The position numbers and the translations under genes are program-made. A DNA stretch of 64,000 bases. Origin: Leptospiraceae bacterium. Lineage in GTDB: Bacteria; Spirochaetota; Leptospiria; Leptospirales; Leptospiraceae. Of the stretch, positions 18,254 to 27,770 are shown piece by piece (the first letter of the stretch is position 1; each line of letters opens with the position of its first letter). Location of the stretch: NCBI GenBank assembly GCA_017996175.1, contig JAGOHK010000006.1, positions 32,224-96,223 of the forward strand, written 5' to 3'. The notes under the pieces are model-generated. The model searched no databases and was not told the DNA's origin. It worked only from the letters and a program-made list of their open reading frames with translations.

Positions 18254-18278
18254 TCTATTAACCTCGCCGTGTAATAAA

Positions 18279-18956
18279 TCAGGAATTGATTCTTAGCAAA
18301 TAGTAAGAAAGCATTCCTGAAATAAGGCAAGAAATTAAATATACAAAAAGTATGATAAAGTGTTCCGCTTTACTCATTTCTTTGGAGTAAATGGATTCAT
18401 ACTCTATTTTCGGAAGCGATAAAATATTTAGCATAAAATCATATAATTCAGGCTCGTCATATTTTTTTGCAAGATCAAATGAGTTGTTTCCGCTACTCTC
18501 TCGAATGAAAGGGTTTGCCCCATAAACGAGTAAGAGTTTTGCAATTTTACGATTTCCATCTAATAGAGATGTCATCAAAGAGGTATAACCTCTGTAATCC
18601 GCAATATTCGGATTTGCTCCTCCCTCTAAAAGCAATTGCACCAATTGTGGATAATTATAATCAGCCGCTAAATGAAGAATCGTTTTTCCACTTTGATTGG
18701 TTTGATTTTTATTTATTGTAGCGATTGTCTTTATGAGAGATTCCTTATCTAATGTTACAAGTTTTTTTAGTAATCCTAATAACTCATCATTCTCTGACAA
18801 ACGGTAATAGATTGATAATAGATACTCTTGGGCTTTTATAAATAAGAGGGACAGACTTTTTTTTAGATTTATTAAATATTCTTGATTTTTTAGCTCATCT
18901 TCGTAAAAAGCTGTGCTTAGATAAGTTGTATAGATTTTTGCATTCGATTTCATCAC
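18279..18956 (-). CDS. Ankyrin repeat protein with C-terminal membrane anchor
   Basis: A 225-residue protein. Residues about 85-180 contain three ankyrin repeats (SGKTILHLAADYNYPQLVQLLLEGGANPNIAD, YRGYTSLMTSLLDGNRKIAKLLLVYGANPFIRE, and SGNNSFDLAKKYDEPELYDFML). The C-terminus (ILFVYLISCLISGMLSYYLL) is one transmembrane helix. No N-terminal signal is visible, so the ankyrin part should face the cytoplasm as a tail-anchored scaffold. It is the first gene of a leftward pair with the SH3-like lipoprotein. Confidence 0.8.
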   Translation of the reverse strand: MMKSNAKIYTTYLSTAFYEDELKNQEYLINLKKSLSLLFIKAQEYLLSIYYRLSENDELLGLLKKLVTLDKESLIKTIATINKNQTNQSGKTILHLAADYNYPQLVQLLLEGGANPNIADYRGYTSLMTSLLDGNRKIAKLLLVYGANPFIRESSGNNSFDLAKKYDEPELYDFMLNILSLPKIEYESIYSKEMSKAEHFIILFVYLISCLISGMLSYYLLRINS

Positions 18957-19240
18957 TTTATCCTAGTTTTTTTCCTACTCATTCCATATTAGAACGAGGT
19001 TCGGACAAAATAGAATGGATTTTTACTTTTTCTAAGATTGGCTAGAAAAATTCTTAACCTTGTTAATCATGTCCAGAAGAGTTTTCAAACATGGCTCGGC
19101 TTTTAGGCACAAGCATGGGAATTAACCCGATTTACAGGATTTTATAATTCTCAAACTTAACATTTTCTATAAAAGAAAGGTAGACCTGCTTCCGCTTTTT
19201 CTACTTGAAAAGATTGGCTTGTTTTACATTTTGTAGATAT

Positions 19241-19828
19241 ATGCAAAACCTATTTCTGGGCTTACTTGTCGCATTCCTATTTACTCAGTGCAGTTCGATT
19301 CAATATATAAAAAAGTCTTCCGATTATCCGAAGGATGTAACTACTACAAAACGGATTTTAATTTTACCATCTCTAGATAATAAAATTTCTAAAGAAGAAA
19401 ATGCAATGTTGCATGATATTTTGAGGCAAGAAATTTCGCATCATTCTCTTTTTATAGTTTATAAGGCACCAACAAAGTTTAAAAATGTCTGTTCTATAAA
19501 AGATTTTCCAAAGATAGAAGGAATTTTTACCGCCGAGATGAGAGAAACTCCAGTCGGGGATAAATCTGAGTTTGCGCTTAAAGGAATTTTACAGAAATGT
19601 TCGAATGGAACTTTAATCTGGGAAGGGAAAGCAGTAGATAAATTTAAACTTGAGGCTAATGAGAATATGTCGCTCATCAAGACTTACTCCGAGAAGTATG
19701 GCAAGAAAGTAGCCAAGAAAGTAAATGCCTATTTTCAACTTACTAAAGAATTGGTCGCTGAATTAAAAGGACCTGAGAAATTAAATGAAGAAGAAGAGTT
19801 AGAGAAAATTGAAGTAGAATCGGAGTAG
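19241..19828 (+). CDS. Lipoprotein of unknown function
   Basis: A 195-residue lipoprotein. The open frame extends upstream to a TTG at 19205, but ATG 19241 starts a compact signal (MQNLFLGLLVAFLFTQC) with the lipobox at residue 17, so it is preferred. The mature part contains VTTTKRILILPSLDNKISKEENAML and LIWEGKAVDKFK, a layout resembling small lipoproteins of myxobacteria and Leptospira that NCBI groups as an MXAN_6521/LA_1396 family; that link is a weak recollection. The acidic tail (EEEELEKIEVESE) is probably disordered. Alone on its strand, followed by repeats. Confidence 0.65.
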   Translation: MQNLFLGLLVAFLFTQCSSIQYIKKSSDYPKDVTTTKRILILPSLDNKISKEENAMLHDILRQEISHHSLFIVYKAPTKFKNVCSIKDFPKIEGIFTAEMRETPVGDKSEFALKGILQKCSNGTLIWEGKAVDKFKLEANENMSLIKTYSEKYGKKVAKKVNAYFQLTKELVAELKGPEKLNEEEELEKIEVESE

Positions 19829-19836
19829 CAAATGGC

Positions 19837-19908
19837 TGTCACCCCCTAAATTTTCTGTAGGGGGTCTCAACAAGTAGAGATTCCCGATAAAAGAACTCGG
19901 GAATGACA
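19837..19908. repeat. REP-like extragenic palindrome, copy A
   Basis: Begins TGTCACCCCC and ends GGGAATGACA, with internal pairs GGGGGTCTC and GAGATTCCC; the middle is partly degenerate. It belongs to the same family as 48031-48102 and 54808-54877. It is extragenic and non-coding. Confidence 0.75.
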
Positions 19909-19914
19909 ACAATG

Positions 19915-19984
19915 TTGTCATGGTGAGCTTGTCGAATCCATGACTTTATAGTATAGGTCGCCCTTCGACAGGCTCAGGGTGACA
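19915..19984. repeat. Second extragenic inverted repeat (CTTCGACAGGCTCAGGG type)
   Basis: The left arm TGTCATGGTGAGCTTGTCGAA and the right arm TTCGACAGGCTCAGGGTGACA are imperfect complements. This GAGCTTGTCGAA/CCCTTCGACA type is widespread in environmental genomes. A fragment (GTGAGCCTGTCGAATCCAT) recurs at about 56449-56467 inside another element. Confidence 0.65.
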
Positions 19985-20025
19985 AAGCAAAAGTAATTAT
20001 AAAAAATCAAACAAGGATTATAAAA

Positions 20026-21417
20026 ATGGGAACGAGAAAAGAAACAGATTCAATGGGAGAAATCCTAGTAGACGAAACAAAATACTGGGGAGCGCAAACT
20101 GAGCGTTCTCTGCATCACTTCAAAATCGGGACAGATAAATTTCCTCGCGAAATGATTCGTGCTCTCGGTGTATTAAAAAAATCTGCGGCGATTGTAAACG
20201 CGGAGCTTGGGATACTTCCACAGGATAAAAAAGATTTAATCGTAAAAGCTGCCGATGAGGTAATATCGGGTAGCCTCGACGCACACTTTCCACTTAGCAT
20301 CTGGCAGACTGGTTCAGGAACGCAAACAAATATGAACGCAAACGAGGTCATCTCTAATCGTGCGATTGAATTAGCTGGTGGAGTGATGGGCTCTAAAAAA
20401 CCAGTTCATCCAAACGATGACGTGAATAAAGCTCAATCGTCTAACGACACTTTTCCTACAGCGATGCATATTGCAGCAGCAGAACAACTAAACAACCGAC
20501 TCATTCCTGAACTCACAAAACTTCGTGATACTCTAAAGAAAAAATCGGAAGACTTTAAAGACATTATTAAAATCGGTCGCACACATTTACAAGATGCAAC
20601 ACCGCTTACCCTCGGTCAGGAATTCTCCGGTTATGTACAGCAACTAACGTATGGAATCGAAAGAGTGCGACACGTATTACCGGCAGTCTATAGACTTGCA
20701 ATCGGCGGAACGGCAGTTGGAACTGGACTGAATACTCATCCCGAATTTGCAGAAAAGGTAGCAAAACAAATTGCGAAAGAAACAGGCTTACCATTCGTAT
20801 CCGCAGAAAATAAATTCGAAGCACTCGCGGCTCACGATTCTTTGGTTGAAGCAAGCGGAGTATTAAAGACAGTAGCCGCTTCCCTCATGAAGATTGCAAA
20901 TGATGTTCGTTGGCTTGCATCTGGTCCACGTTGTGGAATTGGCGAAATCAATATTCCAGAAAATGAACCCGGCTCTTCTATCATGCCCGGAAAAGTAAAC
21001 CCAACTCAATCCGAAGCAATGACAATGGTTGCCTCTCAAGTAATTGCAAATGATGTAGCTGTTAATATCGGCGGTGCTTCCGGCAACTTCGAATTAAACG
21101 TATTTAAGCCGCTCATCATCTTTAATGTACTGAACAGCATACGCTTATTATCCGATGCATGTGAAATGTTCGAAGAACATTGTGCTGTAGGAATTGAGCC
21201 AAACCACGATAAGATCAATCACAACTTACATAATTCACTTATGCTAGTGACTGCTCTTAATCCACATATAGGTTATGACAATGCGGCTAAGATCGCGAAA
21301 ACCGCGCACCACGATAATTCGACTCTTCTAGAAGCAGGTAAAAAATTGGGGCTTTTGGATGAAGAGAAATTTAAAGCATGGGTGAAACCAGAGAGTATGA
21401 TTAAACCGGGGTTATAG
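20026..21417 (+). CDS. fumC: Fumarate hydratase, class II
   Basis: Interconverts fumarate and L-malate in the TCA cycle; an iron-independent cytoplasmic tetramer. At 463 residues it has normal length. Motifs: [17 protein letters not shown], the substrate-site region [33 protein letters not shown] with the catalytic His, and the superfamily signature [16 protein letters not shown] carrying the catalytic Ser on its mobile loop. The start ATG has a purine-rich AAGGA nine bases upstream. Repeats fill the upstream gap, and a 52-bp perfect palindrome ends the unit, shared with the convergent GH1 gene. Confidence 0.96.
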   Translation: MGTRKETDSMGEILVDETKYWGAQTERSLHHFKIGTDKFPREMIRALGVLKKSAAIVNAELGILPQDKKDLIVKAADEVISGSLDAHFPLSIWQTGSGTQTNMNANEVISNRAIELAGGVMGSKKPVHPNDDVNKAQSSNDTFPTAMHIAAAEQLNNRLIPELTKLRDTLKKKSEDFKDIIKIGRTHLQDATPLTLGQEFSGYVQQLTYGIERVRHVLPAVYRLAIGGTAVGTGLNTHPEFAEKVAKQIAKETGLPFVSAENKFEALAAHDSLVEASGVLKTVAASLMKIANDVRWLASGPRCGIGEINIPENEPGSSIMPGKVNPTQSEAMTMVASQVIANDVAVNIGGASGNFELNVFKPLIIFNVLNSIRLLSDACEMFEEHCAVGIEPNHDKINHNLHNSLMLVTALNPHIGYDNAAKIAKTAHHDNSTLLEAGKKLGLLDEEKFKAWVKPESMIKPGL

Positions 21418-21475
21418 GATAATCATAATATACCGAATGCCTTTAATATATATATATCTTTTAAAAATATTGTGG

Positions 21476-21527
21476 GACAAAAATATTGTAGGGACTTGAT
21501 TAATCAAGTCCCTACAATATTTTTGTC
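21476..21527. terminator. 52-bp perfect palindrome, probably a bidirectional terminator
   Basis: Arms 21476-21501 and 21502-21527 are exact complements with no loop, centred on GATTAATC. The stem includes GTAGGGACTTG/CAAGTCCCTAC and ends in A-run/T-run flanks (AAAAATATT, AATATTTTT). It lies between the convergent fumC and GH1 genes and touches the last base of the GH1 stop codon. A further partial direct copy of its left arm (AAAAATATTGTGGGAC) lies just before it at 21463-21478. Confidence 0.75.
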
Positions 21528-23074
21528 TATCTAAAATCCTTTCCGTATGTTTCCAACATTTGTTTAGAAATACCTTTCTCTATGATTTCAGTATAAAGTT
21601 TTGCGCTGGGTCGCGGAATGCGTTTGTAGTTATTGTGGTAATCTACTTTCACTAAACCGAATTTTGCTTCAAAACCTTCTGCCCATTCAAAATTATCAAT
21701 GAGAGACCAATGGATATAACCACGAATATCCGCTTTTTTAGTCTGGTTCAAATTCCAAATTTCTGCAAGATGAGTGACTAGGTTAGCTTGTCGTTTAACG
21801 TCATTTTCAGCACCGTCCGCAGTTCCACTTTCTAGAATATAGATAGGCAATTTGTATTTCTCGTAAGACTTGGAAAGTATATAAGAAAATCCTAATGGAT
21901 AAGCTTCCCAATCTAGATCGTTTACAATTTCTGGTTTGCTTGCTGGATCTGAAAATAAAGTATCAAACTTTGTTGGAGAAAAGATATTTGATTTAATATA
22001 GTATCTTCCATAGTAATTGATTCCCAAGTAATCCAAACTTCCTTTTAGACCGGGAATTTCTTCTGAGTAATCAGTATTTGTTACTTTTAAAACTCCTGTT
22101 TGCGTTGCGTCAATAAAATCCCAGATAAATGCTTGTTCGACTGTAGCCGCAATGATTCTATCCAGTGGCGCATAATTTCTATAAGGCTCAAATGCGCGGG
22201 TATGCATGGTAAACCCAACAACACTTTTTTTACCGAGTTTAATATCTGATTCTTGGATAACTTTTTTGGAAAGTGCATGAACTTTCAGAAGTTTAGACAT
22301 AACTGGTATAACATCCGTTATCTCCTTTCTCTCTAAAAGAGGAGGGAATACACCTTGCATATATCCGCCGAGGATAAATACCATTGGTTCGTTTAAAGTA
22401 CACCAATGATCTACTTCCGGTGCAAAATTTTCAACTACCACACGTAGAAATTTTTCATAATGTTCTAATGCGTCATCTCTTTCCCAACCAATTTTTCCAT
22501 CTTTCTCTTCCCAAAACCAAGCCGGACTTGAAAAATGAAATAGTGTTAGTAGTGGATAAAGGTTATTAGCCTTCATAGAAACAATCAAATTTTTATAATA
22601 AAGAATAGCTTCTTTATCAGGTTCTTTCATTCCTGCTCGCGGGAAAATTCTATCCCAAGCAATCGAAAAACGATAGGCGTTATGCTTCATATCTTTTGCC
22701 ATTTTGAAGTCTTCGTTATATAGAACATTATGATTTGTTTTTTTTAGGATTTGTTCTTTCGTATAATTCCCTAGATTATGAATATGCCCTGGCTTTGCGA
22801 GCCCTTTGCCAGCAGACTCAAAACGTTTATTTGAGTATGCATCTTGAATGAATTTTCCCCAATCACTGTTTGGAGTTTCTTCCATTTGCTCCGCAGCAGT
22901 GGACGTTCCCCAGAGAAAGTTTGAAGGGAATAACATCACATCTACATTCGGAAAATTGGACATTAGTTCAGATTCTCTTTTTTTTCCACAGGAAATAAAA
23001 GTAACGAAGGTTAAAATAAAAAGAAGTAGGTAAGTATTAGTTTTTTTCACATTCCCAAAGTTGTATTTGTGCAA
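21527..23074 (-). CDS. Lipoprotein glycoside hydrolase family 1 (beta-glucosidase-like)
   Basis: Hydrolyses beta-linked glucosides or related sugars by a retaining mechanism. It has 515 residues. The N-terminus is a signal with the lipobox TFISC (Cys at about 29), so the enzyme should be membrane-tethered, unlike the usual cytoplasmic GH1. The GH1 barrel begins at FPSNFLWGTSTAAEQMEE. Acid/base Glu lies in WCTLNEPMVF and the nucleophile in LPIYILESGTAD, where the usual T/V-E-N-G reads L-E-S-G. The substrate aromatic stretch GYIHWSLIDNFEWAEGFEAKFGLV is intact. No sugar transporter is adjacent. Substrate unknown; E-S-G instead of E-N-G may indicate altered specificity. Confidence 0.9.
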   Translation of the reverse strand: MHKYNFGNVKKTNTYLLLFILTFVTFISCGKKRESELMSNFPNVDVMLFPSNFLWGTSTAAEQMEETPNSDWGKFIQDAYSNKRFESAGKGLAKPGHIHNLGNYTKEQILKKTNHNVLYNEDFKMAKDMKHNAYRFSIAWDRIFPRAGMKEPDKEAILYYKNLIVSMKANNLYPLLTLFHFSSPAWFWEEKDGKIGWERDDALEHYEKFLRVVVENFAPEVDHWCTLNEPMVFILGGYMQGVFPPLLERKEITDVIPVMSKLLKVHALSKKVIQESDIKLGKKSVVGFTMHTRAFEPYRNYAPLDRIIAATVEQAFIWDFIDATQTGVLKVTNTDYSEEIPGLKGSLDYLGINYYGRYYIKSNIFSPTKFDTLFSDPASKPEIVNDLDWEAYPLGFSYILSKSYEKYKLPIYILESGTADGAENDVKRQANLVTHLAEIWNLNQTKKADIRGYIHWSLIDNFEWAEGFEAKFGLVKVDYHNNYKRIPRPSAKLYTEIIEKGISKQMLETYGKDFR

Positions 23075-23142
23075 GTATCTGTCAACAAAAACTGAAATTT
23101 GTTACTAAGATTTAGGATGACTTTTAAATCGGGTAATGTAAA

Positions 23143-23625
23143 ATGTTTATTGTGAATTTATTTGGAACAAAAAAGGAATCTCCTCGTATAAAAAAATTGC
23201 GAACACTATTACTCTTTGAGACTTTAAACTCGAAGGAATTAAAAATAGTAGATGGTCTTTTGCATGAAAGAAAGTATCTGAAAGAAGAAGTGGTTTTTGA
23301 TACAGGGGAAGAAGGGCAGGCACTCTATATTATTCTTTCGGGGAAAATTCTGATTTGCCACCAAGGTCAACCTGAAACGGGAAAAATTGCCGAGCTAGAA
23401 CAAGGGCGTCTATTCGGAGAACTTGCACTTCTTGATAATTCGCCTCGCTCCACACAGACAAGAGCTTTGGAAGATTCCACCTTAGCCGTATTCTTTAGAG
23501 ATGACTTTCTAGGACTTCTGGAAACTCATGCGGTGATTGCGTCTAAAATTTCTCTACAACTAGCGCGGCATATTGGAAGAAGACTCAGGGAAACAGTTTC
23601 AAGCATTGACGGTAGAATAGAATGA
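23143..23625 (+). CDS. Cyclic nucleotide-binding domain protein
   Basis: A 160-residue cytoplasmic protein consisting mainly of one CRP-type cNMP-binding barrel: LFETLNSKELKIVDGLLHERKYLKEEVVFDTGEEGQALYIILSGKILI, then the phosphate-binding cassette GRLFGELALLDNSPRSTQTRALEDSTLAVF with the key Glu and Arg. No DNA-binding winged helix follows, so it is not a CRP transcription factor. It overlaps the AI-2E-type permease gene by 4 bp, which suggests that it senses a cyclic nucleotide and acts on, or is made with, that membrane protein. Confidence 0.87.
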   Translation: MFIVNLFGTKKESPRIKKLRTLLLFETLNSKELKIVDGLLHERKYLKEEVVFDTGEEGQALYIILSGKILICHQGQPETGKIAELEQGRLFGELALLDNSPRSTQTRALEDSTLAVFFRDDFLGLLETHAVIASKISLQLARHIGRRLRETVSSIDGRIE

Positions 23626-24731
23626 ATAAGTCAGCAGGTCCTGTCGTTTGGGTGGGGATTATTTCTGCGACTTGTATTCTTTTATTTTTATTTCAGAAAA
23701 TTTTATGGTTAGTCGTACCTTTTCTTTTGGGGTTAATTCTTTATTATCTCCTAAGCCCTGTTATGAATCGACTTGTCTTGGCTGGACTTAGTAAGGAAAC
23801 TTCAGTAACCATTACTATGCTGAGCTTTTTTTCTATAATATGGATAATAACTATTATCCTACTTCCTTATATAAGCACACAGTTATTATTTTGGAAAGAC
23901 TCCATGACTCGGTATTTAGAAGGCGGAATTGCTTTACTTCAAAAAACACTACTTACGATGGAGCAAAGATTTAGTTATCTAGATAAAGTGGACTTGAGTG
24001 AAAATGTAAATATTCGAATTACCAAGTTTACTAATACTTTTGCGGAACAATATCTCACTGATTTTATTGTTACTTTAAGTTCTTGGCTTCCCACTTTATT
24101 CCTCGCTCCTTTTCTTGCTTTTTTCTTTTTAAGGGACGGTCATCATTTTAAAAAATTTTTATGCGATGCTGTTCCAAATGCATACTTTGAACGCACACTT
24201 TATCTATTGCAAGAAATTGATAGAACAGCTAGATCCTATTTTCAAGGTATTTTGAGTTTAACTTTATTAGATACTGTCGCGCTTGGAATTGGGTTGTGGA
24301 TAATAGGGATTTCCTCTCCGCTACTTTTGGCGTTCATTGCTGCAGTTTTCGCCTTGATTCCATTTGTAGGCTCAGTACTTGGATGTGTAATGGTAGTCCT
24401 TGTGGCTGCTACGGATTTTCCGCAAGATCCAATGATTGCATACAGTACGATTGGCATTTTTATTTTGGTTCGCCTTTTAGATGATTTTATATTTATGCCT
24501 CTTACCATTGGTCGCAGCCTAAATATGCATCCACTTCTGACAGTTCTTATGATTTTTGTGGGTGGCTCCGTTGCGGGAATTTCCGGGCTTATGCTCGTTT
24601 TACCTTTGCTTGGAGTTGTGATGGTGATTGGAGAAACCTTGGGAGTTTTGATTTCGGACGAACGCCTTAGGGCAAGATACGAATTCGCAAAAAGTCTAAA
24701 TAAAAGAAAAGCTTCATTGGATTTGAAATAA
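23622..24731 (+). CDS. AI-2E family transporter (PerM-like)
   Basis: A 369-residue integral membrane protein with seven to eight hydrophobic helices. The family pattern is seen: an N-terminal two-helix unit (LLFLFQKILWLVVPFLLGLILYYLLSPVMNRL), a long amphipathic stretch, then LAPFLAFFFLRDG, SLTLLDTVALGIGLWIIGISSPLLLAFIAAVFALIPFVGSVLG, and DDFIFMPLTIGRSLNMHPLLTVLMIFVGGSVAGISGLMLVLPLLGV. Some members export autoinducer-2 and others act as Na+/H+ antiporters, so the substrate is open. Coupled to the cNMP-binding gene by a 4-bp overlap. Confidence 0.9.
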   Translation: MNKSAGPVVWVGIISATCILLFLFQKILWLVVPFLLGLILYYLLSPVMNRLVLAGLSKETSVTITMLSFFSIIWIITIILLPYISTQLLFWKDSMTRYLEGGIALLQKTLLTMEQRFSYLDKVDLSENVNIRITKFTNTFAEQYLTDFIVTLSSWLPTLFLAPFLAFFFLRDGHHFKKFLCDAVPNAYFERTLYLLQEIDRTARSYFQGILSLTLLDTVALGIGLWIIGISSPLLLAFIAAVFALIPFVGSVLGCVMVVLVAATDFPQDPMIAYSTIGIFILVRLLDDFIFMPLTIGRSLNMHPLLTVLMIFVGGSVAGISGLMLVLPLLGVVMVIGETLGVLISDERLRARYEFAKSLNKRKASLDLK

Positions 24732-24781
24732 CTCGAAAAAATTTGACTTTAGTCTAGAAAGATTTCAATTTTTATGGTTGT

Positions 24782-25579
24782 ATGAACTATAGTTTGATAG
24801 ATACGCATTGCCATTTAGATTTAATCGAAACACAAGGGCAGGATATTTCCTCGTCACTAGAGAAATCGCAAACTGCCGGTGTTAAAAAGATTGTCCAAAT
24901 CGGAATTAACCTAGAGCGCTCCAAAATCGCAAGACGTATTGCTACTGATACAAAGTCAGAAATCGAACTTTCGTATACTATCGGTTGTCACCCTGCGGAT
25001 AATATTGAATTACCTGAAATAGAAGAAATTTCTAAGATGGTTGAATCTTGCAAAGAAGAAAAAAATTTCGTAGGAATTGGAGAAATTGGTTTAGATTACT
25101 ATCACAAAAATGAAACCAAAGATTCTCAATGGAAAACATTTCACCACTTCATGGAAATTTCTGTAAAGAACAGTTTACCTGTTGTTATCCACTCTAGGGA
25201 TGCGGCAGAGGACACCTATAAAGTTCTAAAAGACTACAAAGGAAAAGGTTTTGGAGTCATTCACTGTTTTGCGTATAATGCTGAATACGCGCTCAAGTTT
25301 GTAGAATTAGGGTATTATATTTCTTTCTCTGGAGTTGTGGTTTTTAAAAATGCACAGGACATACAAGAAGCAGCAAGACAAGTTCCACTTGAATCCATTC
25401 TAATCGAAACAGATGCTCCGTACTTGGCTCCACCGCCACACAGGGGAAAACGAAATGACTCTTCCAATCTTCCTTTTATTTTGGAGAAAATGTTTTCTCT
25501 TAGAACAGAAGCAAATCACAAAGTAGAACAGACAATATACGAAAATAGTTTGAAATTTATCCATAGAAAAGCGGTTTAA
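24782..25579 (+). CDS. tatD: TatD family metal-dependent hydrolase
   Basis: A 265-residue TIM-barrel metallohydrolase with 3'-5' DNase activity in well-studied members. Metal ligands visible: DTHCHLD (first His pair), the Glu in [10 protein letters not shown], His in PVVIHSRDA, His in [11 protein letters not shown] and the Asp in [19 protein letters not shown]. These are intact, so it should be active. The next gene, serS, starts 2 nt after its stop, so the pair forms an operon. Confidence 0.93.
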   Translation: MNYSLIDTHCHLDLIETQGQDISSSLEKSQTAGVKKIVQIGINLERSKIARRIATDTKSEIELSYTIGCHPADNIELPEIEEISKMVESCKEEKNFVGIGEIGLDYYHKNETKDSQWKTFHHFMEISVKNSLPVVIHSRDAAEDTYKVLKDYKGKGFGVIHCFAYNAEYALKFVELGYYISFSGVVVFKNAQDIQEAARQVPLESILIETDAPYLAPPPHRGKRNDSSNLPFILEKMFSLRTEANHKVEQTIYENSLKFIHRKAV

Positions 25580-25581
25580 TC

Positions 25582-26835
25582 ATGTTAGACGTAAACAGAA
25601 TCCAATCCAATCCAGAAGAATTAAAAGAAATGCTCAAGAAGAGATGTATGGACGATACAGCTCTTGTTGACAGGCTAAATGGTATTATCCAGAACAAAAA
25701 AAAATTACAAGGAGAAGTCGAAACTCTCCGAGCAGAACGAAACCGAGTCAGTAAAGAAATCGGCATCATCAAAAGTAAAGGTGGAGATATACAAGAAGTA
25801 TCCGCTTCGATGAAAGAAGTGGGAAATAAAATCAAAGAACTAGAAGATGCTCTAGAAATAGAAGAAAATAATCTTGCTGATCTAAATTTAAGTCTTCCGA
25901 ACTTTTTAGATTCAGAAGTCCCTTTCGGAAAATCAGACGAGGATAATGTAGAAACTCATACGTATGGAGCCAAACCACAATTTGCCTTTACCCCCAAAAC
26001 TCACTTCGAAATCGGTGAAGCTCTTGGAATATTTGACTTTGAAAAAGGTGTCAAACTTGCCGGTGGGCGTGCTTATACCTATTTCGGGAAAGCGGCTAAA
26101 CTCGAACGTGCACTCATGAACTTTATGCTCGACACTCACTCGGCAGATCATGAATACGAAGAAGTTTGGGTTCCGACACTGGTGAACGATGAGTCAATGA
26201 AAACTACTGGACAGTATCCAAAGTTCAAAGATGAATACTACCGCCTCGAAGCGGATAATCTAAGTTTGATCCCAACTGCGGAAGTTCCACTTACTAACCT
26301 TTATAGAGATGAAATTATTCCCGAAGACAAACTTCCCATTTCTGTGATGGCGCATACTTCTTGTTTTAGACGAGAAGCAGGATCACATGGAAGGGATACA
26401 AGAGGTCTAGTAAGAGTCCACCAATTTCAAAAAATTGAACTTGTTAAGTTCACAAAGCCGGAAGACTCAGAGGCAGAACACCGTAAGATGCTTGTAAATG
26501 CGGAAAACATTTTAAAAAAACTCGGACTGCATTATCGAGTTTTACTTCTTTGTAGTAAGGATACTTCTAATTCTTCTTCTAAAACTTTTGATATTGAAGT
26601 GTGGATGCCCGGTCTTAACCGCTACATGGAAATCTCATCTGTTTCTAACTTCAAGGACTACCAAGCTCGTCGTGGAAAAATCCGCTATAAATCCAAAGAA
26701 GGAAAGAACCAACTTTTACATACCATCAATGGTTCTGGTCTTGCTATTGGTAGAACTCTTGCGGCTATCGTTGAAAATTATCAAACGGAAGCGGGAGATT
26801 TTACGATTCCTGATATGTTGAAGAAATATTTTTAG
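25582..26835 (+). CDS. serS: Serine--tRNA ligase
   Basis: Charges tRNA-Ser with serine (and tRNA-Sec where present) in the cytoplasm. It has 417 residues. The N-terminal two-helix coiled-coil arm that grips the tRNA long variable loop spans about 25-105. The class II catalytic core follows, with motif 2 at [22 protein letters not shown] and motif 3 near [26 protein letters not shown] and [16 protein letters not shown] line the serine pocket. Operon with tatD. Confidence 0.97.
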   Translation: MLDVNRIQSNPEELKEMLKKRCMDDTALVDRLNGIIQNKKKLQGEVETLRAERNRVSKEIGIIKSKGGDIQEVSASMKEVGNKIKELEDALEIEENNLADLNLSLPNFLDSEVPFGKSDEDNVETHTYGAKPQFAFTPKTHFEIGEALGIFDFEKGVKLAGGRAYTYFGKAAKLERALMNFMLDTHSADHEYEEVWVPTLVNDESMKTTGQYPKFKDEYYRLEADNLSLIPTAEVPLTNLYRDEIIPEDKLPISVMAHTSCFRREAGSHGRDTRGLVRVHQFQKIELVKFTKPEDSEAEHRKMLVNAENILKKLGLHYRVLLLCSKDTSNSSSKTFDIEVWMPGLNRYMEISSVSNFKDYQARRGKIRYKSKEGKNQLLHTINGSGLAIGRTLAAIVENYQTEAGDFTIPDMLKKYF

Positions 26836-26881
26836 ATTATTCGCAATTACTCGGCAGTTGTGGTAAAACATTCAGAAAAAA

Positions 26882-27187
26882 TTATTTTACGGAAGCGCTA
26901 TCAGAATAAGCACGTAGATTGTCGTAGGAAAAAATTCCCGTATCGTGATTGTCGCTCCAAGTAAAGTTGAGCGCATAACGTCCTACTTTGCGCCAAGATA
27001 TAAGTTGAATAGAAGTTATATGACCTGTAGCCGCACCAATTTTTCCACCATGTCCACCACAACAAACTGCACAGGGACATTTTTTGCGAAGGTCTAGAAG
27101 ATTGTAGTGAGAAGTAAAGCCATCTTTCCAAGTGATTGTCAGGTTTTCAGAATCTACCTGAATCTCTTGCGGAAAGGTGGCTATCAT
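26882..27187 (-). CDS. DUF971 (GBBH-like N-terminal) domain protein
   Basis: A 101-residue protein with the compact beta fold found at the N-terminus of gamma-butyrobetaine hydroxylases and as a stand-alone DUF971 protein. Signature: LTITWKDGFTSHYNLLDLRKKCPCAVC, then IQLISWRKVGRYALNFTWSDNHDTGIFSYDNLR. The Cys-x-Cys-x-x-Cys-Cys cluster may bind a metal or an Fe-S cluster, and stand-alone members are often linked to Fe-S carrier genes. A 49-residue ORF ends 3 nt upstream on the same strand. Confidence 0.88.
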   Translation of the reverse strand: MIATFPQEIQVDSENLTITWKDGFTSHYNLLDLRKKCPCAVCCGGHGGKIGAATGHITSIQLISWRKVGRYALNFTWSDNHDTGIFSYDNLRAYSDSASVK

Positions 27188-27190
27188 AGA

Positions 27191-27340
27191 TTATTTTTTA
27201 ACTAATACGGAAACGATTTCTTGACGTTTTTTGTCTTTTTCGGTTTCGTTTAGCGCAAGCCATTCTCTTTTAATTTGTTTTTTATCAATGCCTTTTAGGT
27301 CAGCGTATTTTTTTAATAATTTAACAGTTTTCTGGTTCAT
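27191..27340 (-). CDS. Small basic protein (49 residues) upstream of DUF971
   Basis: An ATG at 27340-27338 opens a 49-codon frame ending TAA at 27193-27191. The product is Lys-rich and helical: KLLKKYADLKGIDKKQIKREWLALNETEKDKKRQEI, followed by VSVLVKK. It ends 3 nt before the DUF971 start, suggesting translation coupling. I think similar short KxLKKYA-x-LKG-x-x-KK proteins occur in Leptospira, but this is a recollection, not a search. Composition is protein-like, with many charged residues and no rare pattern. Function unknown. Confidence 0.6.
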   Translation of the reverse strand: MNQKTVKLLKKYADLKGIDKKQIKREWLALNETEKDKKRQEIVSVLVKK

Positions 27341-27455
27341 TAGGTCAGAATTGTGTACCAAAGTTTTAAGTCAAATATTTTGTAATTGCTAAGTAGATAA
27401 GCGAGAGGAAGAAAAAAAAATTGACATTCTCCCGTAAATACATAAATATGGGTTT

Positions 27456-27770
27456 ATGAAAACAACCATTGAAATTCCTGATGATTTGTTTAGAAAAGTG
27501 AAAGTGGTAGCATCCTCAAAAGGACTTTCCTTTAAAGATGTTGTAGTTCATAGTTTAGAGTCTGAGCTCGACAATATCATTGATTCAAATATAGCTCCCA
27601 AAAGAGAGACAGGCAATTTGAAACGCAAAGTTACTCAGTTTTTACAAATGGAATTTTCCAAAGTGGAAAAGGTAACTTTTCCTAGACCCCAATTTTTGAG
27701 AAATTGGGATTTTGACCCAATCACTGATTTACTTTCGGAGCGCGAGGAACATGACTTCGGTTTATCTTGA
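27456..27770 (+). CDS. vapB: VapB-like antitoxin
   Basis: A 104-residue protein whose N-terminus (MKTTIEIPDDLFRKVKVVASSKGLSFKDVVVHSLESEL) is a ribbon-helix-helix DNA-binding unit. The C-terminal part (FPRPQFLRNWDFDPITDLLSERE) should thread into and block the toxin. It overlaps the PIN toxin gene by 20 bp. RHH antitoxins repress their own promoter as dimers. Confidence 0.8.
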   Translation: MKTTIEIPDDLFRKVKVVASSKGLSFKDVVVHSLESELDNIIDSNIAPKRETGNLKRKVTQFLQMEFSKVEKVTFPRPQFLRNWDFDPITDLLSEREEHDFGLS

